From contig NZ_CP009429.1 in NCBI RefSeq assembly GCF_001314325.1, positions 4,464,501 through 4,528,500 on the forward strand: 64,000 nucleotides of DNA, written 5' to 3'. The notes under the pieces were generated by a model, which was not told the DNA's origin, did no database searches, and saw only the letters and a list, made by a program, of their open reading frames with translations. Positions within the stretch are counted from its first letter, which is position 1, and every line of letters begins with the position of its first letter. This DNA comes from Sphingopyxis macrogoltabida. Lineage in GTDB: Bacteria; Pseudomonadota; Alphaproteobacteria; Sphingomonadales; Sphingomonadaceae. This document shows, piece by piece, positions 54,757 through 64,000 of the stretch. Both the position numbers and the translations under genes were made by a program.

Positions 54757-55589
54757 ACTCATAAACTGACTTGCGCGGCGCGGGCGCGGTTGATTCAAGG
54801 CTTCGGGAAGGAGCTTTGGATGACGCGTCGTAGATTTGAACTGACCGATGATGAGTGGCTGGTGATCGAGCCGTTGTTGCCGAACAAGCCTCGCGGGGTT
54901 CCGCGTGTGGATGACCGGCGGGTCATCGACGGGATATTGTGGCGCTTTCGCACGGGCAGTCCTTGGGCTGATATTCCCGAGCGCTATGGCCCACATACCA
55001 CCTGCTACAACCGTTTCGTGCGCTGGCGCAAAGCCGGTGTGTGGGACCGCCTTCTCGAAGCGGTGAGCCAAGCCTTCGACGGCGAGTTGGTCATGATCGA
55101 CAGTTCTTCCATCCGGGTCCACCAGCACGGTGCGACCCTAAAAAGGGGGACCCAAATCGCTGCATGGGACGTTCCCGGGGCGGTTTGACAACCAAGATCC
55201 ATGCCCTGGTTGATGGTCGCGGCCTGCCGATCCAACTGCATCTGTCCGAAGGCCAGGCGAGCGATTGCCGTGAGGCCGAGAGGCTGCTGGCCGCCGTGCC
55301 GAACGCCACCACCTTTCTCGCCGATAAGGCTTATGACAGCGATGCCATTCGCAGTCAGATCACCGCGCAGGGTGGCTTCGCCAACATCCCAGCCAAGCGC
55401 AATCGTCGCAAAGGCTTCGCGTTCAGCAGCTTCCTGTATCGCTACCGTAATCTGGTCGAGCGTTTCTTCGGGAAACTCAAAAACGCCAGAGGCTTGGCCA
55501 CCAGATACGACAAACGAAGCGATAACTTCCTCGCTGCCATCAAGCTCTTCTGCACACGCCTATGGATCGCCGCTAATGAGTCTACGCCC
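54749..55589 (+). mobile_element. IS5-family (IS427-group-like) insertion sequence, copy 2
   Basis: The same 841-bp element as at 4437-5277, in the same orientation, with the same ends and TA on both sides (54747-54748, 55590-55591). Reconstruction of the dehydratase reading frame across it confirms the ends and the 2-bp duplication. No base difference to copy 1 was noticed when reading, which implies recent movement. Confidence 0.94.
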
Positions 55590-55592
55590 TAG
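54820..55592 (+). CDS. IS5-family DDE transposase, copy 2 (-1 frameshift)
   Basis: Same two-frame gene as in copy 1: first frame from ATG 54820 to 55188, second to 55592, joined at A5G5 near 55140-55149. The two translated frames are the same as those of copy 1 residue for residue. The DDE residues are as described there. Both ORFs are intact, so the copy should be able to move. Confidence 0.9.
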
Positions 55593-55692
55593 CGGCCACA
55601 GCGCTGCCGCGGTGCAGATCGTCAGCCACTTGGTTCCCGAGTTCATCCCCGACGCAGCGTGGGTCGAGCGACTGAACGCGAATGTCGGCTGA
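55592..55692 (+). pseudogene. Displaced 3' end of the dehydratase gene
   Basis: This piece encodes SGHSAAAVQIVSHLVPEF and on to WVERLNANVG and TGA in the frame of the dehydratase if one TA and the IS are removed. It is no longer joined to its gene. Confidence 0.88.
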
Positions 55693-55796
55693 CACATGGG
55701 TGTAAGATACAGAAAATACGTTGACAGCATCACCATGGGCTGGTTGCCCCACCGCGATCCGAACCATTCATCCCACGGCACGCTTGAAAAGCTTTC

Positions 55797-57026
55797 ATGA
55801 TCCCGGAAACACTTAATCGCTACGATTTCATCATCACTGGCGCGTCGGGCAACATTGGCCGTCATTTGCTTCCCATTCTCGCGGAGCGCGGCAGCCGGAT
55901 CTTGGCGGTGGGTCGCAACGCTGCCGCTCTGCGTACGCTCTATGACAGCTTCGAACTCATCGATGCCACCGACTATGATGGCCTCGCCGATCAGCAGGAA
56001 TGCGACACGCTGATCCACCTTGCCGTGCGGAACAATAACCAAACGGGGTCGCTCGACGATTTCACTCGCGTCAATGTCGATTTTTCAGTGAGGGTGTGCG
56101 AGCATTTCAACCGGATGGAGGGCCGGCGCTTGGTCAATATAGCGTCGGTACAATCACTCGATGACGACAATATATCGCCCTATGCTGTCAGCAAAGATTT
56201 GGCACGTAAGCGTATGGTCGGGGTCATAGGGAATCGCCTCGACAATGTGTATATCGGCTATTTCCATGATAGCCAGTATTTCGGAGAGAAGTTGAGTTTC
56301 CTCGCCCGGGCGGGCAGCTTAGGCGGCCTGCTGTTCGGACTGTTCAAGACACTTAAGCCAGTGACGTCGGCGCAGAGCCTCGCCGATTATGTCTGCGGCC
56401 CTGCAATGGAACTTGCAGTCCCGACAATCCTGACGGACGATCAGTCGCGGTCGTGGATCTATCGTACCGTGACCCGCATGCTCGATCTCCTCGTCGCGGT
56501 CGGCATTCTTTTGGTATTGCTTCCTATATTCGCCGTGCTGTGGGCGCTGATCCGTTTTGACAGCCCAGGACCCGCGATCTTTGCGCAAACGCGTGTCGGG
56601 CGAGGACAGGCGCCATTCACGCTGTACAAATTCCGCACCATGAAGAGCGGCACCGCGGCCGCTGGCACGCATGAAGTCAGCGTGAGCGCGGTCACGAAAA
56701 TTGGCAAATTCCTGCGCGGTACCAAACTCGATGAACTACCGCAGGCGATCAACCTCCTGCTGGGCCAGATGACGCTTGTCGGTCCGCGTCCCTGCCTGCC
56801 GGTACAGGAAGAGTTAGTTAACGCACGACAAGCATTGGGCGTTTACCGGATAAAGCCGGGCATCACCGGCTTTGCCCAGATTCGCGAAATCGACATGAGC
56901 CGCCCGCACGAACTAGCCGAAGCCGATCATGTCTATATGAAACTTCAATCGGTGCTGCTCAATTTCAAGATCATCCTGCTGACAGCATTCGGCCGTGGTG
57001 GCGGCGACCGGGTCGCTTCGGCGTAA
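55797..57026 (+). CDS. SDR domain fused to a polyisoprenyl-phosphate sugar transferase
   Basis: The 409-residue protein has an N-terminal Rossmann unit (FIITGASGNIGRHLLP, with Tyr-Lys in YAVSKDLARK) up to ~residue 215 and a small-PGT domain thereafter (MLDLLVAVGILLVLLP, FDSPGPAIF, VGRGQAPFTLYKFRTMKSG, KLDELPQAINLLLGQMTLVGPRP). The Asp-Glu in LDELPQ is the PGT catalytic pair. It would prepare and then load the first sugar on undecaprenyl phosphate. These are usually separate proteins. It follows the dehydratase. Confidence 0.9.
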   Translation: MIPETLNRYDFIITGASGNIGRHLLPILAERGSRILAVGRNAAALRTLYDSFELIDATDYDGLADQQECDTLIHLAVRNNNQTGSLDDFTRVNVDFSVRVCEHFNRMEGRRLVNIASVQSLDDDNISPYAVSKDLARKRMVGVIGNRLDNVYIGYFHDSQYFGEKLSFLARAGSLGGLLFGLFKTLKPVTSAQSLADYVCGPAMELAVPTILTDDQSRSWIYRTVTRMLDLLVAVGILLVLLPIFAVLWALIRFDSPGPAIFAQTRVGRGQAPFTLYKFRTMKSGTAAAGTHEVSVSAVTKIGKFLRGTKLDELPQAINLLLGQMTLVGPRPCLPVQEELVNARQALGVYRIKPGITGFAQIREIDMSRPHELAEADHVYMKLQSVLLNFKIILLTAFGRGGGDRVASA

Positions 57027-57051
57027 AAATCATAAAGGACAGCGGCGCGCC

Positions 57052-58194
57052 ATGCAGGTCAGCGACAAAAGCATCCTCTTTTTCGTCGGCGATGCACCGT
57101 TTTTTGTATCGCACCGGCTGAATCTGGTGAGCGGCGCGGTGGCCCATGGCTATCGCGTTACTGTTGCTTGTCCAAACCATCCCGCCGCCATCGAAACAAT
57201 CCGCGCGAACGGCGCGGACTGGGCCGAGTGGCAGGTCAACCGCGGCGGAACCTCCATCTTCGGCGAAGCGGTATCTCTTCTCCGCGCCTTCTACATCATC
57301 CGTCGCATCCGTCCGACACTGATCCATGCAATCGCGATCAAATGCATCCTTCACGCCGGCATCGCATCAAAGTTCCTCGACGTTCCCATCGTCGGCGCAG
57401 TGTCGGGGCTTGGATATGTCTACACGGGCAGCGGTGGCGGGGTGAAGGGGGTATTGCGGCGCGCGATCAATAAGTTCATGAATTTCGGCCTCAACCGCCG
57501 CAACGCCAGCTTCATTTTTCAGAATGGCGATGATGCGCGAATGGTGGAATACGCGGGTCTCGATCGCGTGTCGGTTTACCGGATCGGCGGCTCGGGCGTC
57601 GATCTTGGCAAAATTACAATGCGACCTCATCCCACAGGTGCCGCAACAATTGTTGGCCTGCCTGCACGGCTGCTCCGCGACAAGGGCGTTTATGAGTACA
57701 TCGAAGCAGCGCGCATCTTGCATCGCCGAGGCCGCGATGCGCGCTTCCTGTTAATCGGCGATCCCGACAGGACCAATCCCACGTCGGTCAAACCGATCGA
57801 GCTCGACGCGTGGGTTGCGGAAGGCGTCGTCGAATGGATACCGTACACCGCCGACATTGCCTCGGCATTGGCCGCGCTGCACGTCGTGGCCCTACCTTCG
57901 TATCGCGAGGGATTCCCAAAGACATTGATCGATGCCGCTGCCGCAGGCCGTGCATCCGTAACGAGCGATGTTCCCGGCTGCCGCGACGCCATAATCGAAG
58001 ACGTGACTGGTCTGCTCTGCCCAGCGAAAAACAGCGATGCGCTTGCTGATGCGATCGACCAATTGATCCGCGATCGCGCATTGTGCATAAGCATGGGCAT
58101 CGCAGCGCGCGCGCACGCAGAGAATAATTTCGACCTCGACAGAGTAACGCGCCGTCACCTGGAAATCTACCAAGAACGCATCAAGGCTTACTGA
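57052..58194 (+). CDS. Family 4 glycosyltransferase
   Basis: The 380-residue GT-B enzyme has an N-terminal half with FFVSHRLNLVSGAVAHGYRV and a C-terminal nucleotide-sugar-binding half (LPARLLRDKGVYEYIEAARIL, ALPSYREGFPKTLIDAAAAGRASV with the EGFPK motif). It probably adds the second sugar of the repeat. ATG at 57052, 25 bp after the previous stop. Confidence 0.92.
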   Translation: MQVSDKSILFFVGDAPFFVSHRLNLVSGAVAHGYRVTVACPNHPAAIETIRANGADWAEWQVNRGGTSIFGEAVSLLRAFYIIRRIRPTLIHAIAIKCILHAGIASKFLDVPIVGAVSGLGYVYTGSGGGVKGVLRRAINKFMNFGLNRRNASFIFQNGDDARMVEYAGLDRVSVYRIGGSGVDLGKITMRPHPTGAATIVGLPARLLRDKGVYEYIEAARILHRRGRDARFLLIGDPDRTNPTSVKPIELDAWVAEGVVEWIPYTADIASALAALHVVALPSYREGFPKTLIDAAAAGRASVTSDVPGCRDAIIEDVTGLLCPAKNSDALADAIDQLIRDRALCISMGIAARAHAENNFDLDRVTRRHLEIYQERIKAY

Positions 58195-58230
58195 AGGCCT
58201 CGCGCAACCCCCAGCAGGCGATCAGGCATT

Positions 58231-58551
58231 CTAGCTTAGAAAATCCTTTCCCGGCCAATAAAAAACGAGATATTCATGCGGCATATTGACGGTGGCCGGG
58301 TCTATAAGATTTGGCTGTACGACGCAATTGGCAGGGACGATCGACTTGCGCGCATTCTGTCGGACGGTCTCCGCGCAAATGAGTCGGAATGGGACCACCC
58401 CGCCCGTATCGTCCGGCGCGATCCAGTCCACAAAACCCCGTTTCACCTTCACTAATGTTTCCAATGGCCACCGAGTTGCGCTATTGGCCGCCTCGCGATT
58501 CTGAGAAAGGTATATCAACCGAATAATCCGATCCGATATCTCGCGCAGCAT
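58231..58551 (-). CDS. Hypothetical protein, antisense to the locus
   Basis: A 106-residue frame starting at ATG 58551 (MLREISDRIIRLIYLS) with balanced composition (WPLETLVKVKRGFVDWIAP, HEYLVFYWPGKDFLS). It lies between two plus-strand genes and reads against them. No family recognised. It may be a real gene acquired with the locus or a remnant; the gap would otherwise be empty. Confidence 0.45.
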   Translation of the reverse strand: MLREISDRIIRLIYLSQNREAANSATRWPLETLVKVKRGFVDWIAPDDTGGVVPFRLICAETVRQNARKSIVPANCVVQPNLIDPATVNMPHEYLVFYWPGKDFLS

Positions 58552-58599
58552 GACACTGACCGCCCGCCGGGCGGCGACACACAATCTCCCGCTTCAGCA

Positions 58600-59658
58600 A
58601 TGGATTCACATATGACCACGGAGCAAGTCAGCCCTAGGCCTACGAACAGGCGCGTGCTCGTCACGGGCACTGCAGGCTTTATCGGATTTCACTTGGCATC
58701 GCTTCTGCTGGCCGAAGGCTTTGAAGTTCATGGCTATGATGGATTGAGCGATTATTATGACGTCAACCTGAAACGCCGACGCCATCAGACGCTGCTCCAG
58801 AATCCTCGCTTCACCGCTACCGAAGCGCAGCTTGAAGACGAAGAAACCCTGTCGCGCGTTGCCGAGGAATTCTCGCCCGACGTCATCGTCCATCTCGCGG
58901 CGCAGGCGGGTGTCCGCTATAGCCTTGAAAATCCGCGCGCTTATATCGACAGCAATGTCGTCGGCACGCTCAATGTCCTTGAGATCGCCCGCACGCTCAA
59001 GGTGGAGCATCTACTGATGGCGTCGACGTCGTCGGTATATGGCGCGAATGAGGAGATGCCTTTTACCGAGACGGAAAAGGCGGACACTCAGCTTACGATC
59101 TACGCCGCCACCAAGAAGGCGAATGAGAGCATGGGGCATTCCTATGCCCATCTCTGGGATCTGCCGATCACCATGTTTCGTTTCTTCACCGTCTACGGAC
59201 CATGGGGCCGGCCCGATCTGGCGCTCTATAAATTCGTCGACGCGATGCTGGATGGCCGCCCGATCGACATTTACAACAATGGCGACATGTACCGCGACTT
59301 TACCTATGTCGATGATCTGGTGCGTGCCATTCGCCTCCTGATCGATGCCGTCCCGGTTCGCCCGGCCAGCGCCGATGACATCGAGGAAGGCGACAGCCTT
59401 TCGCCAGTCGCGCCCTTCCGGGTTGTCAACATCGGCAATTCCGACAAGGTGCGGCTGCTGGATTTCGTCGATGCCATCGAGGCCGAACTGGGGATCGAGG
59501 CGATCCGCAATTACATGCCGATGCAAATGGGCGATGTCCCGGCGACATGGGCCGACGCATCGCTGCTGCAGCGTTTGACGGGGTATCGCCCGCAAACCGA
59601 TTTCAGAGATGGAATTGCGAGATTTGTCGCTTGGTTCCGCGATTATTATCGAAAGTGA
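58600..59658 (+). CDS. UDP-glucuronate 4-epimerase-like SDR protein
   Basis: The 352-residue extended SDR has the NAD motif [36 protein letters not shown] (typical of GlcA 4-epimerases), catalytic Tyr-Lys in YAATKKANE and [15 protein letters not shown]. It would convert UDP-GlcA or a related uronate to the galacto form. It starts at ATG 58600, or at 58612. Confidence 0.92.
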   Translation: MDSHMTTEQVSPRPTNRRVLVTGTAGFIGFHLASLLLAEGFEVHGYDGLSDYYDVNLKRRRHQTLLQNPRFTATEAQLEDEETLSRVAEEFSPDVIVHLAAQAGVRYSLENPRAYIDSNVVGTLNVLEIARTLKVEHLLMASTSSVYGANEEMPFTETEKADTQLTIYAATKKANESMGHSYAHLWDLPITMFRFFTVYGPWGRPDLALYKFVDAMLDGRPIDIYNNGDMYRDFTYVDDLVRAIRLLIDAVPVRPASADDIEEGDSLSPVAPFRVVNIGNSDKVRLLDFVDAIEAELGIEAIRNYMPMQMGDVPATWADASLLQRLTGYRPQTDFRDGIARFVAWFRDYYRK

Positions 59659-59663
59659 CACAC

Positions 59664-60953
59664 ATGGCTGCGACATCGGATTGGATGGTCAACGTGAAAA
59701 TTGCCGTTATCGGGCTGGGATATGTCGGGCTACCACTGGCGGTGGAGTTCGGGAAGAAGTTCCCGGTTACGGGCTTTGATATCAATCGCAGCCGCATTGC
59801 GGCGTTGCGCGACGGGCGTGACGACACGCTGGAAACCGACCGCGAGGAACTCGAAGCGGCAAAGTTGCTGACCTTGTCCAACAACTCGGACGATCTGCGC
59901 GACTGCAACATCTTCATCGTCACCGTCCCTACCCCGATCGATCAACACAAGCGGCCCGATCTTCGTCCCTTGATCTCGGCGTCGGAAACGGTCGGCGCGG
60001 TCCTGAAGGCGGGCGACATCGTCATTTATGAATCGACTGTCTATCCGGGCTGCACGGAAGAGGATTGCGTGCCGATCCTGGAACGACGGTCGGGGCTGGT
60101 CTTCAATCGCGATTTCACCGTCGGCTATTCCCCTGAACGGATCAATCCGGGCGACAAGGAACATCGCCTGCCGACCATCCGCAAGATCACGTCGGGCTCA
60201 ACGGCAGATACCGCCGAGCGGGTCGATGCGCTATATGCGAGCATCATCACCGCGGGCACCTATCTTGCTGAAAATATTCGCGTCGCCGAAGCCGCAAAAG
60301 TGATTGAGAACACGCAGCGCGACCTTAACATCGCGCTGATCAACGAACTTGCGATCATCTTCAACAAGATGGGGATCGATACACAGGCCGTGTTGGAAGC
60401 TGCTGGCAGCAAGTGGAATTTCCTTCCCTTCCGGCCCGGCCTGGTTGGTGGGCATTGCATCGGCGTCGACCCCTATTATCTGACGCACAAGGCCGCCATG
60501 ATCGGCTATCATCCGGAAATCATTCTGGCCGGACGCCGGCTCAACGACAATATGCCGTCTTATGTCGCGAGCCAGATGGTAAAGGTTATGTTGAAGCGTC
60601 GGATCCAGATCGAAGGCGCCCGCGTGCTGGTTCTCGGCTTGTCCTTCAAGGAAAATTGCCCCGACCTTCGAAACAGCAAAGTGGTCGATTTGGTCCGCGA
60701 ATTGACCGAATTCGGCATCAACGTCGACGTCTTCGATCCGCTGGTCGATCCGGATGAGGCATTTGAAGAATATGGCATCCGGCCAATCGATACGCCGAAG
60801 CCGGCATCTTACGACGGCATGATCGTCGCCGTCGCCCATTCGGACTACAAGTCGGTCAAATTGGATGACCTGCGTTCGCTGGGTAAGGATAATTGCATCG
60901 TCTATGACCTGAAATATGCCCTGGGTCGGCACGAGGCCGATGCACGTCTTTGA
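59664..60953 (+). CDS. UDP-sugar 6-dehydrogenase, TviB/WbpO type
   Basis: The 429-residue enzyme has the NAD motif [16 protein letters not shown], the catalytic Cys in [12 protein letters not shown], and a C-terminal UDP-binding Rossmann half ([19 protein letters not shown]). The sequence style ([14 protein letters not shown]) is that of the UDP-HexNAc dehydrogenases, so the substrate may be UDP-GlcNAc or UDP-GalNAc. ATG 59664 lies 5 bp after the epimerase stop. Confidence 0.92.
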   Translation: MAATSDWMVNVKIAVIGLGYVGLPLAVEFGKKFPVTGFDINRSRIAALRDGRDDTLETDREELEAAKLLTLSNNSDDLRDCNIFIVTVPTPIDQHKRPDLRPLISASETVGAVLKAGDIVIYESTVYPGCTEEDCVPILERRSGLVFNRDFTVGYSPERINPGDKEHRLPTIRKITSGSTADTAERVDALYASIITAGTYLAENIRVAEAAKVIENTQRDLNIALINELAIIFNKMGIDTQAVLEAAGSKWNFLPFRPGLVGGHCIGVDPYYLTHKAAMIGYHPEIILAGRRLNDNMPSYVASQMVKVMLKRRIQIEGARVLVLGLSFKENCPDLRNSKVVDLVRELTEFGINVDVFDPLVDPDEAFEEYGIRPIDTPKPASYDGMIVAVAHSDYKSVKLDDLRSLGKDNCIVYDLKYALGRHEADARL

Positions 60954-61088
60954 GAAAATCTGCGCCGACACGGCCGCTACCTCTTTCTATCGAAGCGCTC
61001 CGGACCAGCGCGTGAAGAGCGGCACGCAATACATTAGGCATGGCATAAGGCGCTCCTGTTCCGCAGTGACTGCGGCTGGACGCTGCGA

Positions 61089-62255
61089 ATGACCACTCCA
61101 GCGCGGGCGCTGTTCATATTCCTCACCGACGAGATGGGCGGAGCGGAGCGTCTGACGCGGCTCATGGCCGTCGAGGCAGCGAGGTCGGGACAGGTCGGAC
61201 AAGTCCATTGCCTCATTCTCGGCGGTGCTCGCAGCGGCAGCCTCGACGATCTGGAACAGGCGGAAGGGATCGTGCTGCATTACCGTATGGCGGCAGGGCG
61301 CCTTCGGAGCCTGGCGGCGCTGTCCCTTTTTCTCCGCGGCACCTCCTATCGACTGGTTTTCAGTTCCCTTCTCCACGTCAATGCCTTGTCCAGCTTGCTG
61401 CGGCAGTTGAAATGGTTTCGTACCGACCTGCTGGTCGCCCGCGAATCGACGACTATATTCGATCGTCGCTTTGGCAGGTGGGACGGGCTTATCCGTCGTC
61501 TCTATTGGTTGTATGGCGCACAGGACTCGATCATTTGCCAGACTGAAACGATGCGAGATTCGCTATCACGCAATCTGGCCGGCAAACTCGATCATCTGAC
61601 CACCGTCATTCCCAACCCCGTCGATCTCGAACGCGCACGCGCGGGCCGCGACGCTCCCCTTCCTGCCCTGCCTCGGAATATCGGCGAGCGGGCAACAAGG
61701 CTGATATGGTGCGGGCGCTTTGCCCGGGTGAAGAACCCGCTTCTTGCCGTGAAGTTGATTGCCTGTCTCCGCGCCGGCGGGCGCAGCGACGTGCATCTGA
61801 TCATGGTGGGCGACGGGCCCGAGCGGTTCGCGGTCGAAGAAGAAATCGCGAAATCGGGTTTGAACGACCATATCACCCTCACGGGCTATTGCGACAACCC
61901 GACGGCGTTAATGGCACAGGCTGACGTCGGCTTGATCACGTCCGAGATCGAAGGTTTTCCCAACGTCGCGCTCGAGATGCTGGCGTCGGGCATCCGGTCG
62001 GTAATTTCCACCCCCTGCACAGCCGAATTGGTCACCATCCCGGGCCTGCGCCTGTCCGATGATCATCAACCCGCTTCCCTGACCGCGATACTTCTCCCAA
62101 TGCTGGACGGATACCCACGTGACCAGACGATCGATGCGTTTTTGGCCGAACGCGGTCCACAAGCCTATTTCGCTGCCCTTCTAAAATCCACCCGGCCCGA
62201 ATATCGTCGCCCGGTGTCGAAGAACGCGTCCCCGCCCCCCAACGGTCATGGATGA
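61089..62255 (+). CDS. Family 4 glycosyltransferase
   Basis: The 388-residue GT-B protein has GGAERLTRLMAVEAARSGQV at the N-terminus, GRFARVKNPLLAVKLIA in the linker, and SEIEGFPNVALEMLASG with the EGFP-x7-E motif. It overlaps the next gene by ATGA. The sugar is not predictable. Confidence 0.92.
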   Translation: MTTPARALFIFLTDEMGGAERLTRLMAVEAARSGQVGQVHCLILGGARSGSLDDLEQAEGIVLHYRMAAGRLRSLAALSLFLRGTSYRLVFSSLLHVNALSSLLRQLKWFRTDLLVARESTTIFDRRFGRWDGLIRRLYWLYGAQDSIICQTETMRDSLSRNLAGKLDHLTTVIPNPVDLERARAGRDAPLPALPRNIGERATRLIWCGRFARVKNPLLAVKLIACLRAGGRSDVHLIMVGDGPERFAVEEEIAKSGLNDHITLTGYCDNPTALMAQADVGLITSEIEGFPNVALEMLASGIRSVISTPCTAELVTIPGLRLSDDHQPASLTAILLPMLDGYPRDQTIDAFLAERGPQAYFAALLKSTRPEYRRPVSKNASPPPNGHG

Positions 62256-63052
62256 TCCGCGATATGTCGCCCCTGCTCAGCATCTGCATTCCCACATTCA
62301 ATCGCCGCGACAAGATCGCGCGTCTCGTTGCGGAAATGCTTCGGACGCCGGGGCCGTTCGAAATTTGCGTCCATGTCGACGGGTCAACTGACGGCAGCTT
62401 TGAAACGCTGCGTCAGTCGGACGATCCACGGCTGCGTGTCACCTATTCGGAAAACGCCGGACGCGCCCGATCACTGATGATCGCAATGGAAGCGGCTACC
62501 GGCAAGTTCATCATGCCGTTCGACGATGATGACTGGTTATACGCTGCCGGCTTGCAAAATATTCTCGATGATTGCGCCTCGCCTCTTCCGCCGACTGCTA
62601 CCGGCTATATCTACCATCTAGACGACGAGGACGGAAACCGGGTCGGCACCGCCTTCCCCGACGGCAGGAATAATTTTCTTTCCTTGCGCTGCGACCATGA
62701 CGTACGCGGCGACAAGAAAGAGGTCGTTTTGACCGGCGACTTGCGCGCTGTCGCCTATCCGTCCAATACGCCTCATCGGCGCATTCCCACCTCCTATCTG
62801 TGGTCCCGGCTGGCACTGACAAAGGATGTCGTTGCCCGAAACATCAGTGTAGGCCGCAAACATTACTTACCCGGCGGGATGTCGGAAAACATTGCCTCCC
62901 TGAAGATAAAAAACGCGTCCCCGATGGCGGAATTGCAAAAAGTTCACATTCAAGGATATTTTAAGAAGAGATACAGGAGCAAAACCCACTTCGTGAGATG
63001 TGTAACACTATATTTTTCTTATATTATTGCTTCATTTTTAAATAGAAAATAG
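62252..63052 (+). CDS. Family 2 glycosyltransferase
   Basis: The 266-residue GT-A enzyme has LSICIPTFNRRDKIARLVAEML, the first Asp of the nucleotide site, the metal-binding MPFDDDDWLY and YLWSRLAL. The C-tail becomes AT-rich (RCVTLYFSYIIASFLNRK), with a drop in GC at the end of the gene and the start of the flippase. Confidence 0.9.
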   Translation: MIRDMSPLLSICIPTFNRRDKIARLVAEMLRTPGPFEICVHVDGSTDGSFETLRQSDDPRLRVTYSENAGRARSLMIAMEAATGKFIMPFDDDDWLYAAGLQNILDDCASPLPPTATGYIYHLDDEDGNRVGTAFPDGRNNFLSLRCDHDVRGDKKEVVLTGDLRAVAYPSNTPHRRIPTSYLWSRLALTKDVVARNISVGRKHYLPGGMSENIASLKIKNASPMAELQKVHIQGYFKKRYRSKTHFVRCVTLYFSYIIASFLNRK

Positions 63053-63054
63053 AC

Positions 63055-64000
63055 ATGATAAAGTCCCAGATAGAAGCAATATTCTTAAGAGCTGCCCCCG
63101 GCCTTATAAACATATTTGTCCTTTTTCTGTTAGGTAACCTGCTGTCGACGGTGGGCTATGGCTTTTTCTCTCTGGCGGTTTCGGTAACCAGCTTCGTTTC
63201 CATTCTGCTATTCGGTCCGTTGCAATTTTCCGCGGTATCGCAATTTGCCAAGGAAACTGCGGCCGGGCGCAAGGAGGAATATGAGGCCTCCTATATCGGC
63301 TTGGCGCTCCTCCTTGCATTGGCGGCCGTTTTGATCGGACTGATCCTGACGATGTTCGGGCTGATCGGCACGGCCCACATCTTCGCCGCCATATCTTTCG
63401 GACTATATAGCGTCCTGATCGAGCTGTTGCGTGCGAGGCTGAAGATATGGACATATGGGATAGTGTCCCTTCTTCAATCCATTCTGTATTTGGGGTTGGT
63501 TTTTGCCTTCGTCGGTCAGAAGGCATCCCACATCATTGCCTTGAACAGCTATTCCGCCAGCTATGGAATTGCGGCACTGATTTGCCTTTTCCTGATCGGG
63601 GTCCCGAAGTTGCGTATGTTCAGGATTTCCAGCCTTCACGATTCCTTGAAGATCGGTGGCGGCTACATCGTAAGCAACATGGCCGAGCAGCTTCTTTACC
63701 TTGGTACGCGTTATATCGTTCTTCTATTTGGCACGCCTCATTTGTTGGGCGTTTTTTCCTTCTGTGTTGACCTGGCACAACGCACGGTGGGCTTCCTGAT
63801 TAATGCCGCCAGCTTTGTTTTCGTCCCGCTGGCCTTTCATCAACTCGCCGCGGGAGAAAGCGGCCAGTTCGGAAAGACGCTGAAAAAGGGTGCCTATACT
63901 TCGTTCGGCTTGAGCATCCTCGCCTTCATCGCCATCCTGATTGCGCAACGCTCCGGCGTCTTGCCCTTTCTGAACAATGATTTGTTTGACGAGATTACAT
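63055..64000 (+). CDS. Wzx-type flippase, partial (right edge)
   Basis: From ATG 63055 the frame stays open to the end of the window (315 codons). It encodes successive hydrophobic helices (LINIFVLFLLGNLLSTVGYG, FSLAVSVTSFVSILLFG, LALLLALAAVLIGLILTMFG, ...) typical of the MOP/polysaccharide flippase family. It would flip the lipid-linked repeat unit made by this locus. The C-terminus is outside the window. Confidence 0.9.
   Translation, partial: MIKSQIEAIFLRAAPGLINIFVLFLLGNLLSTVGYGFFSLAVSVTSFVSILLFGPLQFSAVSQFAKETAAGRKEEYEASYIGLALLLALAAVLIGLILTMFGLIGTAHIFAAISFGLYSVLIELLRARLKIWTYGIVSLLQSILYLGLVFAFVGQKASHIIALNSYSASYGIAALICLFLIGVPKLRMFRISSLHDSLKIGGGYIVSNMAEQLLYLGTRYIVLLFGTPHLLGVFSFCVDLAQRTVGFLINAASFVFVPLAFHQLAAGESGQFGKTLKKGAYTSFGLSILAFIAILIAQRSGVLPFLNNDLFDEIT

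Noticed and set aside
4437..55589. The two IS copies as ends of a composite transposon
   Set aside because: The 50 kb between them contain core chromosomal genes, and each copy has its own target duplication, so they moved independently.
54745..55592. CTAG four-base target duplication for the IS5-family element
   Set aside because: It would fit copy 2, but copy 1 is followed by CTAA. A TA duplication explains both and aligns the terminal repeats.
1..64000. CRISPR arrays, rRNA or tRNA genes
   Set aside because: Looked for by eye; no regularly spaced repeats, cloverleaf-like sequences or ribosomal segments were recognised. A covariance search would settle tRNA.

Overview
The window is high-GC alphaproteobacterial DNA, most likely from a sphingomonad of the Sphingopyxis type. 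That assignment is inference. It rests on the hslV-hslU, rodZ-like, cpoB-tilS block, the MucR and DUF736 genes, an STN-type TonB receptor with a lasso isopeptidase, and a lasso precursor whose core resembles sphingopyxin I. No rRNA, tRNA or CRISPR array was seen.

Layout. 1-7.4 kb is mobile or accessory: a tyrosine integrase (cut by the left edge), DUF736 and MucR genes, a VapBC pair with a palindromic operator, a first IS5-family copy, then low-coding sequence with an XRE regulator and a small membrane protein. 7.8-18.0 kb is a surface-protein locus: a giant autotransporter of about 2,060 residues, a methyltransferase with a regulatory domain resembling the rickettsial OmpB lysine methyltransferases, an orphan response regulator, and two short SARP/BTAD-like regulators bracketing the block. 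18.5-24.6 kb is core chromosome: hslV, a permuted D-amino-acid-oxidase-like protein, hslU, rodZ-like, cpoB, tilS. 24.7-27.8 kb is a large serine recombinase split by an IS256-family element with a 9-bp target duplication.

28.6-31.0 kb is a five-gene module: LuxR-HTH with a membrane anchor, a small protein, a membrane protein, a RadC/JAB protein and a winged-helix protein. 31.0-39.5 kb is a lasso peptide locus: a Phd-PAS fusion regulator, a divergent TonB receptor and isopeptidase, and the convergent precursor-B-C operon. The precursor is only 44 residues. 39.9-41.6 kb is hipBA with three operators phased at 27 bp. 41.7-47.5 kb holds small lipoproteins, an MsrQ-like membrane protein, a candidate tandem pair of sRNAs, a diguanylate cyclase and sparse intergenic DNA. 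47.8-52.5 kb is a B12-uptake operon, btuB-btuF-btuC-btuD, behind a cobalamin riboswitch.

52.9-64.0 kb (right edge) is a capsule or exopolysaccharide locus: a PglF/CapD-type dehydratase whose 3' end is cut by the second IS5-family copy, an SDR-sugar-phosphate transferase fusion, three glycosyltransferases, a uronate epimerase, a UDP-sugar dehydrogenase and a Wzx flippase truncated by the window end.

The strongest candidates for undescribed biology are the autotransporter-methyltransferase-SARP locus, the lasso peptide with its Phd-PAS regulator, the RadC/LuxR module, and the tandem sRNAs with an anti-Shine-Dalgarno loop.
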